Assembly: GCF_014696355.1 (NCBI RefSeq)
Contig: NZ_JACJQA010000027.1
Coordinates: 215,059-279,058 of the forward strand
DNA length: 64,000 nucleotides
Source: Pseudanabaena sp. FACHB-1998
Lineage (GTDB): Bacteria > Cyanobacteriota > Cyanobacteriia > Pseudanabaenales > Pseudanabaenaceae
Direction of reading: 5' to 3'
The position numbers and the translations under genes were made by a program. The notes below the pieces were generated by a model. It worked only from the letters and a program-made list of their open reading frames with translations. It did not search any database and was not told where the DNA came from. Below are positions 9,793 to 16,242 of the stretch, piece after piece; the first letter of the stretch is position 1, and every line of letters begins with the position of its first letter.

Positions 9793-10839
9793 ATGAGCCC
9801 CAATCGTAATTTCCACGACCCCATTCGGGTTGGTGTCATTGGTATCGGTAACATGGGGCAGCATCACGCAAGGGTTCTCAGCTTGCTCAAGGATGCAGAG
9901 CTAGTGGGAGTCTCTGACGTAAATGTAGAGCGCGGGCGCGACACCGCTAGCAAGCACCGAGTTCTCTATTTTGAAGATTATCGGGAAATGTTGCCCCTCG
10001 TTGATGCAGTATGTATTGCTGTACCAACTCGTCTGCACTATGACGTAGGCACAACTTGCCTCAAATCGGGTGTCCATGTCCTCATCGAAAAGCCGATCGC
10101 TGCCACCATTGAGGAAGCCGAATCACTAGTTAAAACTGCGACTGAGCAAAATCGAATTCTGCAAGTGGGGCATATTGAGCGTTTTAATCCCGCCTTCCAA
10201 GAACTGAGCAAAGTTCTAAAGCATGAGACAATTTTGGCGCTCGAAGCCGATCGCATGAGTCCCTATTCTCAAAGGGCAAATGATGTCTCGGTAGTATTTG
10301 ACTTGATGATCCACGATATCGATCTGATTTTAGAGTTAGTACCTGCGGCGATCGTGCGAGTTTCGGCTCATGGCAATCGCGTCTCACCCGAATCTAGCTA
10401 TCTTGACTATGTAACCGCCACTATCGGTTTTGAAAATGGAGTGATCGCCACCCTCACCGCAAGCAAGGTCACCCATCGCAAGACCCGCAAAATTACCGCC
10501 CATTGCAAAAATTCCCTGACCGAATCCGATTTCCTTAATAACGAAATTTTAATCCATCGCCAAACTACAGCCAACTGGACAACCGATTATGGTCAAGTGC
10601 TTTATCGTCAAGATGGCTTTATCGAAAAAGTCCACACCAGCAATATTGAGCCACTCCATGCGGAACTTGAGCATTTTGTAGCTTGTGTTCGCGATCAAGG
10701 ACAACCCTCGGTCGGCGGAGCGCAAGCTTTAAAAACTTTACGTTTGGCAAGTCTAATCGAACAAACTGCACTCGATGGTCAAGTATGGCGGAGCTGCGAT
10801 TTACAACTTCGCGAAGTTGCGACTGTAGGCAGTTTTTAG
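9793..10839 (+). CDS. Gfo/Idh/MocA-family NAD(P)-dependent oxidoreductase
   Basis: 348 residues from ATG 9793; GTG 9784 in the same frame is an alternative giving three more residues, and neither has a well-spaced ribosome site. The N-terminal Rossmann fold has VGVIGIGNMGQHHARV, followed by VCIAVPTRLHYDV and the family signature HVLIEKPIAATIEEAE, whose EKP lysine is the usual catalytic base. The C-terminal part is the alpha/beta domain. Family members act on sugars, inositols or related compounds, so the substrate cannot be told from sequence. It starts about 110 bases after ppc, beyond the ppc hairpin, and is therefore probably transcribed separately. Confidence 0.85.
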   Translation: MSPNRNFHDPIRVGVIGIGNMGQHHARVLSLLKDAELVGVSDVNVERGRDTASKHRVLYFEDYREMLPLVDAVCIAVPTRLHYDVGTTCLKSGVHVLIEKPIAATIEEAESLVKTATEQNRILQVGHIERFNPAFQELSKVLKHETILALEADRMSPYSQRANDVSVVFDLMIHDIDLILELVPAAIVRVSAHGNRVSPESSYLDYVTATIGFENGVIATLTASKVTHRKTRKITAHCKNSLTESDFLNNEILIHRQTTANWTTDYGQVLYRQDGFIEKVHTSNIEPLHAELEHFVACVRDQGQPSVGGAQALKTLRLASLIEQTALDGQVWRSCDLQLREVATVGSF

Positions 10840-10844
10840 TAATT

Positions 10845-10895
10845 CCAAACAAAAAGAAAAGGAGGCGCGAAGCGCCTCCTTTTCTTTTTGTTTGG
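10845..10895 (+). terminator. Perfect 24-bp hairpin, loop GAA
   Basis: Perfectly complementary 24-base arms with centre GGAGGCGCGAAGCGCCTCC, starting 5 bases after the oxidoreductase stop and ending TTTTTGTTTGG. Confidence 0.8.
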
Positions 10896-10942
10896 GTGTG
10901 ATGCTCACCCGTTAGCATGATTCTCTAGAGATAGAAAAGTTT

Positions 10943-10987
10943 AAAAAGAGCTAGAACTCAGTCTGAAATTGAGTTCTAGCTCTTTTT
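10943..10987. terminator. Second hairpin, 18-bp stem
   Basis: Arms 10943-10960 and 10970-10987 are exactly complementary around a 9-base loop and end in five T. It may be a back-up terminator or sit in the leader of the next gene, which starts at 11085. Confidence 0.55.
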
Positions 10988-11084
10988 ATTTCATTAGGAA
11001 CAAAGGGAACAATGCTCATTCTCTCCAGTCAAAGGAGTCATCTCACACAGAAATTCAAAGCAATTAAATAAAGGAAAAGAATCC

Positions 11085-11585
11085 ATGAAATCCCTCACAC
11101 AAATTTCTCTAGGTTTGGCGATCGCTACTTCCGTTATGACTTCCTTTAGTGCGATCGCCTCCGCCGAAGAAGTCAGACAACCTGGAAGCTATATTGGTGC
11201 AGGTATCTCAGCTCAGACCCTAGCGACTAACCCTTCTGTAATTGGTGCAAACTTAGCAGGTCGCTACAAATTTGATGACGTACCTCTTTCCGTGAGAAGT
11301 TCTGTTTTATTTGGTAATGGCGGTACTTCCATTGTGCCTACAATTTCCTATGACTTGCCAGTAGGCGATCGCACCAATCTCTATCTCGGTGCTGGTGCAT
11401 CCTTCAAAGTCGGCGGTAATGATACCTTAACAGGCGATCAGACTGCCTTCGCTTTGCAACCTGGAGTAGAAGTTAGTCTCAACAAGCGGGTTTTGCTGTA
11501 CAGCAATGCAGTAATTCCTTTTAATGGACAAAGTAATGGCTCCGCAGGCGCTTCTCTCCAAGCTGGTGTTGGTGTTCAGTTTTAA
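11085..11585 (+). CDS. Exported small beta-barrel-like protein of unknown function
   Basis: 166 residues. A signal peptide of about 27 residues (MKSLTQISLGLAIATSVMTS then an Ala/Ser region ending ASA-EE) predicts export. The mature part is rich in Gly, Ser and alternating hydrophobic residues, with short strands such as PLSVRSSVLFG, NLYLGAGASFKVG and ASLQAGVGVQF. The C-terminal Phe and this pattern suggest a small outer-membrane beta barrel, but I recognise no named family. AAGGAAAAG lies about 8 bases before ATG 11085, a good ribosome site. A clean terminator follows at 11609. Confidence 0.65.
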   Translation: MKSLTQISLGLAIATSVMTSFSAIASAEEVRQPGSYIGAGISAQTLATNPSVIGANLAGRYKFDDVPLSVRSSVLFGNGGTSIVPTISYDLPVGDRTNLYLGAGASFKVGGNDTLTGDQTAFALQPGVEVSLNKRVLLYSNAVIPFNGQSNGSAGASLQAGVGVQF

Positions 11586-11608
11586 ATACAGCCTCTAAAT
11601 AGGAACAG

Positions 11609-11634
11609 AAAGGAGTGCCTTGGCACTCCTTTTT
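11609..11634 (+). terminator. Intrinsic terminator between convergent genes
   Basis: AAAGGAGTGCC and GGCACTCCTTT around TT, followed by further T. It serves the barrel-like gene and lies just past the stop of the opposing DUF6464 gene. Confidence 0.85.
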
Positions 11635-11983
11635 ATTCTTCCCAAAAGTGACATCCTTGGCAAGGACCGTGGGGATTAACTGCACAGCGAATTATCTCCG
11701 AAGCCGCATTATATCGACATTTCGCATCGCCAATCACCCAACGTCCACTCACCAAACTTCTCTCCAAGTTTTCGGGCGCAGGCTGCACATACACTAAAAT
11801 TCTAAATAGATTATATTTCCCACCTCGAAATTGATAGCGATGGCGACGTTCTAAAATCGTATAAGTCTTTCCATCCACATCAATATAATTACCTGGTTGA
11901 GGCATCCAATCTAGATATATTTTGCCTACCGTCGTCTCAGGGTAAAGGGTACAAACCTCCGTGGGGATTGTCGATGTTTCCAT
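11633..11983 (-). CDS. DUF6464-family protein
   Basis: 116 residues, conserved in cyanobacteria, function unknown. The C-terminal cysteine-rich segment (CRYNA, IRCAVNPHGPCQGCHFWEE) matches what I know of DUF6464. Four closely set cysteines suggest a metal or Fe-S site, which is inference. The N-terminal half (LDWMPQPGNYIDVDGKTY, LERRHRYQFRGG) looks like a small beta domain. It is divergent from the amidase gene at 12131 across a 147-base spacer. No neighbour suggests its role. Confidence 0.7.
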   Translation of the reverse strand: METSTIPTEVCTLYPETTVGKIYLDWMPQPGNYIDVDGKTYTILERRHRYQFRGGKYNLFRILVYVQPAPENLERSLVSGRWVIGDAKCRYNAASEIIRCAVNPHGPCQGCHFWEE

Positions 11984-12130
11984 AAAATTTAATTATTTAG
12001 TTAAAAAGTTAGCGATCGCCTAGGTGGATCTGTTATTTCTAATACTATAGCTGTCGCTACTTTAGTTAGAACATAAAAGTATAGGGATTGCTTTGCGCCT
12101 TATGTACTTTTACCAAAATACGAAGTCTGT

Positions 12131-13078
12131 ATGCATATCAAACGCCTAGTCGCGATCGCGCTCTTTTTAGTCACCTTAGCGGGTTTGCTCATGTTTGCTG
12201 AGCCAGCCAAAACTAAGGCGATCGCTGATGTTAAAGCTGATGTTAAATACATGCAGACTCGCCTCAAAAATACACAGGATTTGTCTCTAATAGCACAGGT
12301 CAATCAACAGATTAACCAATTTGCTCCTGTCCAAGGATGTGAAGTTCAACCACCAGCCAGTCCTCCCGATCCCTCCTTACCTGCGGCTCTTACCTCTCAA
12401 CCCATCACCCTAGATCGCTTTCGGAATCCAACTAATTCTTCTATCAATAACGCCACCTCTACAACCAAAAAACTAGACTATACGCCCAAGGAAATCATCG
12501 CCTTAGCTGCCGCATCCAATTATGGAGAGCGCTATTTTAAAGATCTATCGGGCAAACCCGTTAATAACGCTCCGATCATTGTTCTCCATGAAACAGTTGC
12601 GCCTAGCACTAGTGTAATTAATTACTTCCAATCTTTTCAAGAGAATGAAGATAATCAGGCAAGTTATCATACGCTAATTGCCCTTGATGGCAGCATTGTT
12701 TACTTCGTTCCCCCTGACAAACGAGCTTTTGGAGCAGGAAACTCTATCTTCATTAGTTCTTCAGGGCAGGAAGCTATTCAGACTAATCCTAGATATCCTA
12801 GTTCTGTAAATAATTTTGCCTATCACATTTCCTTAGAAACTCCTGAAGATGGAATGCATAATGATTACACCCATAGCGGTTATACGGACGCACAATATCA
12901 ATCCCTAGCTTGGTTAGTTGCCAAGACTGATGTTCCCCTAGCGCGTATTACTACCCATCAAATCGTCGATCGCTCTGGCTCAAGAATCGATCCTCGCAGT
13001 TTTAATTACAATCTCTTTCAAAAATTATTAAGTGACTATCCCAGAACTAAAGAGATAGAGATCGGCTGTAAGCCTTAA
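12131..13078 (+). CDS. Exported N-acetylmuramoyl-L-alanine amidase (Amidase_2 fold)
   Basis: 315 residues. The N-terminal hydrophobic segment LVAIALFLVTLAGLLMFA is a signal peptide or anchor, followed by a low-complexity Pro/Ser linker to about residue 135. The catalytic domain begins at IIVLHETVAPSTSVINYF. Its His, the His of TTHQIVDRSGSRIDPRSF and the Asp of RIDPRSF are placed as zinc ligands of Amidase_2/PGRP enzymes, which cut the amide bond between muramic acid and the peptide stem. QASYHTLIALDGSIVYFV is the usual second strand-helix motif. The expected role is periplasmic peptidoglycan turnover. Monocistronic, with the strong hairpin 13089-13151 downstream. Confidence 0.8.
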   Translation: MHIKRLVAIALFLVTLAGLLMFAEPAKTKAIADVKADVKYMQTRLKNTQDLSLIAQVNQQINQFAPVQGCEVQPPASPPDPSLPAALTSQPITLDRFRNPTNSSINNATSTTKKLDYTPKEIIALAAASNYGERYFKDLSGKPVNNAPIIVLHETVAPSTSVINYFQSFQENEDNQASYHTLIALDGSIVYFVPPDKRAFGAGNSIFISSSGQEAIQTNPRYPSSVNNFAYHISLETPEDGMHNDYTHSGYTDAQYQSLAWLVAKTDVPLARITTHQIVDRSGSRIDPRSFNYNLFQKLLSDYPRTKEIEIGCKP

Positions 13079-13088
13079 AGAGAGAGAG

Positions 13089-13151
13089 CCCAAACAAGAG
13101 ATTTTTTAAGAGTATTGCAAGGCAATACTCTTAAAAAATCTCTTGTTTGGG
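13089..13151 (+). terminator. Perfect 30-bp hairpin with trailing GCGAAGCGCTGTA tag
   Basis: Arms 13089-13118 and 13122-13151 pair perfectly around AAG. It begins 11 bases after the amidase stop. The tag GGCGAAGCGCTGTA follows at about 13158-13171, the same pairing of hairpin and tag as at 51858 and 59401. Confidence 0.75.
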
Positions 13152-13191
13152 TTTGAGGGCGAAGCGCTGTAAGATTTGGATAAAAAGCTGT

Positions 13192-13208
13192 ATGATAATG
13201 ATTATCAT
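13192..13208. promoter_or_regulatory. Zur/Fur-type box before the zinc-binding lipoprotein gene
   Basis: ATGATAATGATTATCAT is a 17-base palindrome (8+1+8) matching the AT-rich Fur/Zur consensus. It lies 15 bases before ATG 13224. Given the zinc-uptake gene, zinc-dependent repression by Zur is the likely reading. A TATGAT -10 at 13191-13196 overlaps it. Confidence 0.75.
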
Positions 13209-13223
13209 TTTTATAGCACGACC

Positions 13224-14321
13224 ATGTTATCTCAGTCATCTCCACCCATCGCGGTAAGGTTACACACAAACAAAAAATTGAAGATTACAGCGATCGCCCC
13301 TGTATTCATGGCGATCGCTACTACCATCAACGCTTGTAGCCTTACGAACACCCCAATTAATACTCCACAACAACCACCCAATCGATCCATCGTAACTACC
13401 AACAAAGCCGAAAATTTGCCCCTTGTGGTCGCCACTAACTCCGTTTCTTGCGGCTTAGCACAACAGATCGCAGGGGACACAATCAATTTGCAATGTTTGA
13501 TTGAGGCGGGTACAGATCCTCACGTTTATCAACCTAAACCCGATGACCGCAAAGCGATCGACTCAGCAAAACTAATTCTCTATGGTGGTTATGCCTTTGA
13601 GCCAAACTTAATCAAACTCATTCAGTCCAGTTCTAATCCTGCACCAAAATTAGCCGTGAGTGAAGTCGCAGTGCCAAGTCCTCTAATATTTGAAGAAGGA
13701 CATAGTCACAATCAGGGGGAAGGTAAAAAGGAAGCCAAAGATAACAAAGCTCCCAAAGAAGCCGATCCCCATGTTTGGAACAATGCCAAAAATGGGATCA
13801 AAATCGCTCAAGCTATTAGCCAAAGTCTAAGCAATCTCCGCCCTGATCAAGCCAAAATTTATGTCCAAAATACTACCAATTTAGTGAATGAATTAGAACA
13901 ACTCGACACTTGGATCATGGAACAAATAGCCACAATTCCCGAAACCTCACGTAAGCTCGTAACTACCCATGATGCTCTAGGCTATTATGCTCAAGCCTAT
14001 GGTATTCCTGTAGAAGGAGCTTTAAATGGAATTAGTACCGATGAACAGCCTACTCCCGCACGAGTCAAGGAAATCGTAGCTATTATCCAATCCAGCAAAG
14101 TTCCCACTATTTTTGCAGAGGTATCCATCAATCCTAAATTGATTAACACCGTGGCAAAAGAAGCAAATGTCAAAGTTAGCGATCGCCAGCTTTATGCCGA
14201 TGGATTAGGAGCAAAGGGTAGTGAGGCTGAGACTTATGCGGGAATGTTAATCGCGAATACTCGCACAATTGTGGAAGGCTTAGGAGGCAAATATAGTCCT
14301 TTTCAATTGAAAAAGCCTTAA
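13224..14321 (+). CDS. znuA: Zinc (or manganese) ABC transporter substrate-binding lipoprotein, ZnuA-like
   Basis: 365 residues from ATG 13224. The frame is open to 13176, but that region contains the Zur box, so the later ATG is chosen. A hydrophobic N-terminus (ITAIAPVFMAIATTINAC) ends in a lipobox with Cys38. Metal-site candidates are DPHVYQPKP, DPHVWNN, TTHDALGYYAQ and the Asp of LYADGLGAKG, in the order typical of cluster A-I binding proteins. A short His segment (GHSHNQGEGKK) near the middle is the ZnuA-type loop. No permease or ATPase is adjacent; an orphan permease of this transporter class sits at 59551. Expected role: periplasmic Zn2+ capture under zinc limitation. Confidence 0.87.
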   Translation: MLSQSSPPIAVRLHTNKKLKITAIAPVFMAIATTINACSLTNTPINTPQQPPNRSIVTTNKAENLPLVVATNSVSCGLAQQIAGDTINLQCLIEAGTDPHVYQPKPDDRKAIDSAKLILYGGYAFEPNLIKLIQSSSNPAPKLAVSEVAVPSPLIFEEGHSHNQGEGKKEAKDNKAPKEADPHVWNNAKNGIKIAQAISQSLSNLRPDQAKIYVQNTTNLVNELEQLDTWIMEQIATIPETSRKLVTTHDALGYYAQAYGIPVEGALNGISTDEQPTPARVKEIVAIIQSSKVPTIFAEVSINPKLINTVAKEANVKVSDRQLYADGLGAKGSEAETYAGMLIANTRTIVEGLGGKYSPFQLKKP

Positions 14322-14333
14322 GGCTTTAAAACT

Positions 14334-14382
14334 TTGATTGAGTAGTTATGGGGAGCAACGCGCCAAATAACTACTTAATCAA
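14334..14382. terminator. Hairpin between convergent znuA and GST genes
   Basis: Arms near TTGATTGAGTAGTTAT and ATAACTACTTAATCAA, with one mismatch, overlap the GST stop codon. Confidence 0.55.
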
Positions 14383-15033
14383 TTCTGCTAAATAGCTATT
14401 TCTCTTTTTAAGAAATTCATCTAATAATTCGTAGTAATTTTCAGAAACAGCTTGCTGAACTGAAGGTCTTTGAAGTAAAGCTTCACGCCAAGCATTCACT
14501 TTCGGAGTAAGGTCGCTAAAACCAAAGTTTTGATAGCGATCAAAGGCAACAAAATAACGGAATATGGGTGCATAGACCGCATCAATCAGAGAAAATTTTT
14601 CGCCTCCAAAATAGGGTGCTGCAATGAGTTGGGCTTCTAGTAGGTCTAAATTTGCAATCAAGTCTAACCGTTTTGCTTCAAAAGTCTCTTCATCCTTAGC
14701 TGCGTAGAAACCCGCAATTTTTGTAAGTAGGTTTGAACCAAATTCGATCCAAGAGCGATGTTTTGCTTTGGTCAAGGCATCTTCAGGATGCAGCGAATCA
14801 GGCGTAATTTCATCAAGATATTCACAAATTACGGCTGATTCAAACAAGACATCATCATCAACCAGCAGTAATGGCACTCTCCCCAAGGGCGAAATTTTAA
14901 GAAACCAGTCGGGTTTGTTGGCAAGGTCGATATATTCGCGATCGCAGGGTATTTGCTTTTCAAGGACTGCGATCAGCGATCGCTGTACGTAGGGACAAAG
15001 ATGGTGGCTGATCAACTTGAGCTTAGGCAACAT
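14371..15033 (-). CDS. Glutathione S-transferase family protein
   Basis: 220 residues with an N-terminal thioredoxin-fold GST domain (residues 5-80) and an all-helical C-terminal domain. Residues 13-19 are CPYVQRS, the cysteine active site of omega-, beta- or dehydroascorbate-reductase-like GSTs. The cis-proline and glutathione-binding segment GRVPLLLVDDDVLFES follows. It probably thiolates or reduces small electrophiles or disulfides in the cytoplasm. The divergent MarR-family gene and the three shared repeats in the spacer suggest it is the regulator's target. Confidence 0.83.
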   Translation of the reverse strand: MLPKLKLISHHLCPYVQRSLIAVLEKQIPCDREYIDLANKPDWFLKISPLGRVPLLLVDDDVLFESAVICEYLDEITPDSLHPEDALTKAKHRSWIEFGSNLLTKIAGFYAAKDEETFEAKRLDLIANLDLLEAQLIAAPYFGGEKFSLIDAVYAPIFRYFVAFDRYQNFGFSDLTPKVNAWREALLQRPSVQQAVSENYYELLDEFLKKRNSYLAELIK

Positions 15034-15085
15034 GGCAACCTCTAAGGATTTTGCAAGAGTTATTCTGATATAGTTGCATTTACAC

Positions 15086-15105
15086 TAATTGCAATTGCAA
15101 CTAAA
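15086..15105. promoter_or_regulatory. Putative MarR operator, copy 1
   Basis: TAATTGCAATTGCAACTAAA. It contains the palindrome TTGCAATTGCAA and lies nearest the GST start in the divergent spacer. Confidence 0.6.
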
Positions 15106-15121
15106 ATAACCTTAGCATAAA

Positions 15122-15141
15122 TAATTGTAATTGCAACTAAA
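15122..15141. promoter_or_regulatory. Putative MarR operator, copy 2
   Basis: TAATTGTAATTGCAACTAAA, one base different from copy 1 and 36 bases from it. Confidence 0.6.
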
Positions 15142-15192
15142 TTCCCAAAATATAGGCAATACCTCGCACCGCCTCTACTAAGTCTATTTTTA

Positions 15193-15212
15193 TAATTGCA
15201 ATTGCAACCAAT
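15193..15212. promoter_or_regulatory. Putative MarR operator, copy 3
   Basis: TAATTGCAATTGCAACCAAT, 71 bases from copy 2 and about 20 bases before the regulator's ATG, where binding would block its own expression. Confidence 0.6.
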
Positions 15213-15231
15213 TTTTCGCATACTGGTAGCT

Positions 15232-15675
15232 ATGTCAACCAATCCCGCCCTAGATCCTTTGCGAAGTTCCGTTTGGCGATCGCTTTTGACCGTTCATACC
15301 AAGCTGCTAGATCGCATTGCCCAAAAACTTGACCGAGCCGAACTGCCACCTTTGGAGTGGTATGACGTACTACTCGCGCTCAAAGAATCTCCCGATCAGA
15401 GTTTGCGTCTGAGCGAACTAGCCGAAAAAGTACTATTAACCCGCAGCAATCTAACGCGATTAGTTGATCGCCTCGAAAAAGCCGACTTGCTCTATCGAAA
15501 ATCTTGCCCAAATGATCGGCGCGGAACCTATGCCGTATTAACCGAGGCAGGTTTAGCAATGCAGCAAAAAATGTGGATAGTCTACGCTGAAGGGATTTAT
15601 GAACATTTTGCTAGTCACATCTCCGAGGATGAGGCGAAAACTTTACAGCAAATATGCGATCGGCTATTGAGCTAA
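15232..15675 (+). CDS. MarR-family transcriptional regulator
   Basis: 147 residues from ATG 15232. The open frame extends to 15196 but overlaps operator copy 3. The winged-helix core LRLSELAEKVLLTRSNLTRL is the recognition helix region, followed by VDRLEKADLLYRKSCPNDRR, the usual MarR wing with its DRR motif. It probably dimerises and binds the TTGCAATTGCAA palindromes in the divergent promoter region, controlling itself and the GST gene; such pairs usually respond to phenolics, quinones or oxidants. The ligand is not deducible. No cysteine pair of the OhrR type is evident apart from the single Cys in KSCPND. Confidence 0.85.
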   Translation: MSTNPALDPLRSSVWRSLLTVHTKLLDRIAQKLDRAELPPLEWYDVLLALKESPDQSLRLSELAEKVLLTRSNLTRLVDRLEKADLLYRKSCPNDRRGTYAVLTEAGLAMQQKMWIVYAEGIYEHFASHISEDEAKTLQQICDRLLS

Positions 15676-15729
15676 TTTCCTGCTTCTCAGTTTAAGCGTG
15701 TTAGAGCTGTTGCCATTCTTGCTAGGACA

Positions 15730-15782
15730 CAAACCAGAAGACGAGTTGCGGCGCGAAGCGCCGCAACTCGTCTTCTGGTTTG
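15730..15782. terminator. Perfect 25-bp hairpin, loop GAA
   Basis: 25-base arms around GAA, centre GTTGCGGCGCGAAGCGCCGC. It lies between the convergent marR and HLIP genes and shares GAGTTGCGGCGC with the hairpins at 4404 and 19305. Confidence 0.7.
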
Positions 15783-15790
15783 CATAAAAA

Positions 15791-15812
15791 ATCCCCACCA
15801 AAAGGCGGGGAT
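15791..15812 (-). terminator. HLIP gene terminator
   Basis: On the minus strand ATCCCCGCC and GGTGGGGAT (one wobble) around TTTT, followed by six T. Confidence 0.7.
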
Positions 15813-15864
15813 AAATAATCGTTTTTACTTTGTCTTAAACACTTTGATTGGTAACAGGCAAGTC

Positions 15865-16074
15865 TTATAGATTCCCTAACCACCAAATCAACCCATGCCC
15901 CGTAGATACTTCAAGAATAAGGAGAGAGACGAAACCGATCATGGCAAGGCGACCGTTTAGTAATTCTGCATAAGGTGTAAAACCAGCTTTGTCGCTTTCT
16001 TCGACATACATCTTTGGTTCAACTGCGAAGTTGTTGAGAACGCCTCTTTCATCAACTCTGTAACTGTTAGCCAT
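15865..16074 (-). CDS. High-light-inducible protein (HLIP, CAB/ELIP superfamily)
   Basis: 69 residues with one transmembrane helix. The chlorophyll-binding motif [19 protein letters not shown] (Glu37, Asn40, Arg42) is complete. HLIPs sit in the thylakoid membrane, bind chlorophyll and carotenoid and protect photosystem II assembly intermediates under high light. The length and single helix fit HliA/HliB-type proteins. It stands alone, with its own terminator at 15791, between the marR and ileS genes. Which hli paralogue this is cannot be told from one copy. Confidence 0.93.
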   Translation of the reverse strand: MANSYRVDERGVLNNFAVEPKMYVEESDKAGFTPYAELLNGRLAMIGFVSLLILEVSTGHGLIWWLGNL

Positions 16075-16189
16075 TGCTTTAACCTCTGTGTTAGTTCCTT
16101 ATGTAAATAAATATAACAAAATGTTTCGAGATATTAATCTAGCTAAGGGCATGGATGATAGGTTAGCCGCACCTATACAAAGAGGTATG

Positions 16190-16230
16190 CACAAAGGGTG
16201 GGCTTGACATTGCCAAGCCTACCCTTTGTG
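16190..16230 (-). terminator. ileS terminator
   Basis: Arms around CACAAAGGGTGGGCTTG and CAAGCCTACCCTTTGTG with one mismatch, 13 bases past the ileS stop. Confidence 0.6.
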
Positions 16231-16242
16231 ATGTGAAGAGAT

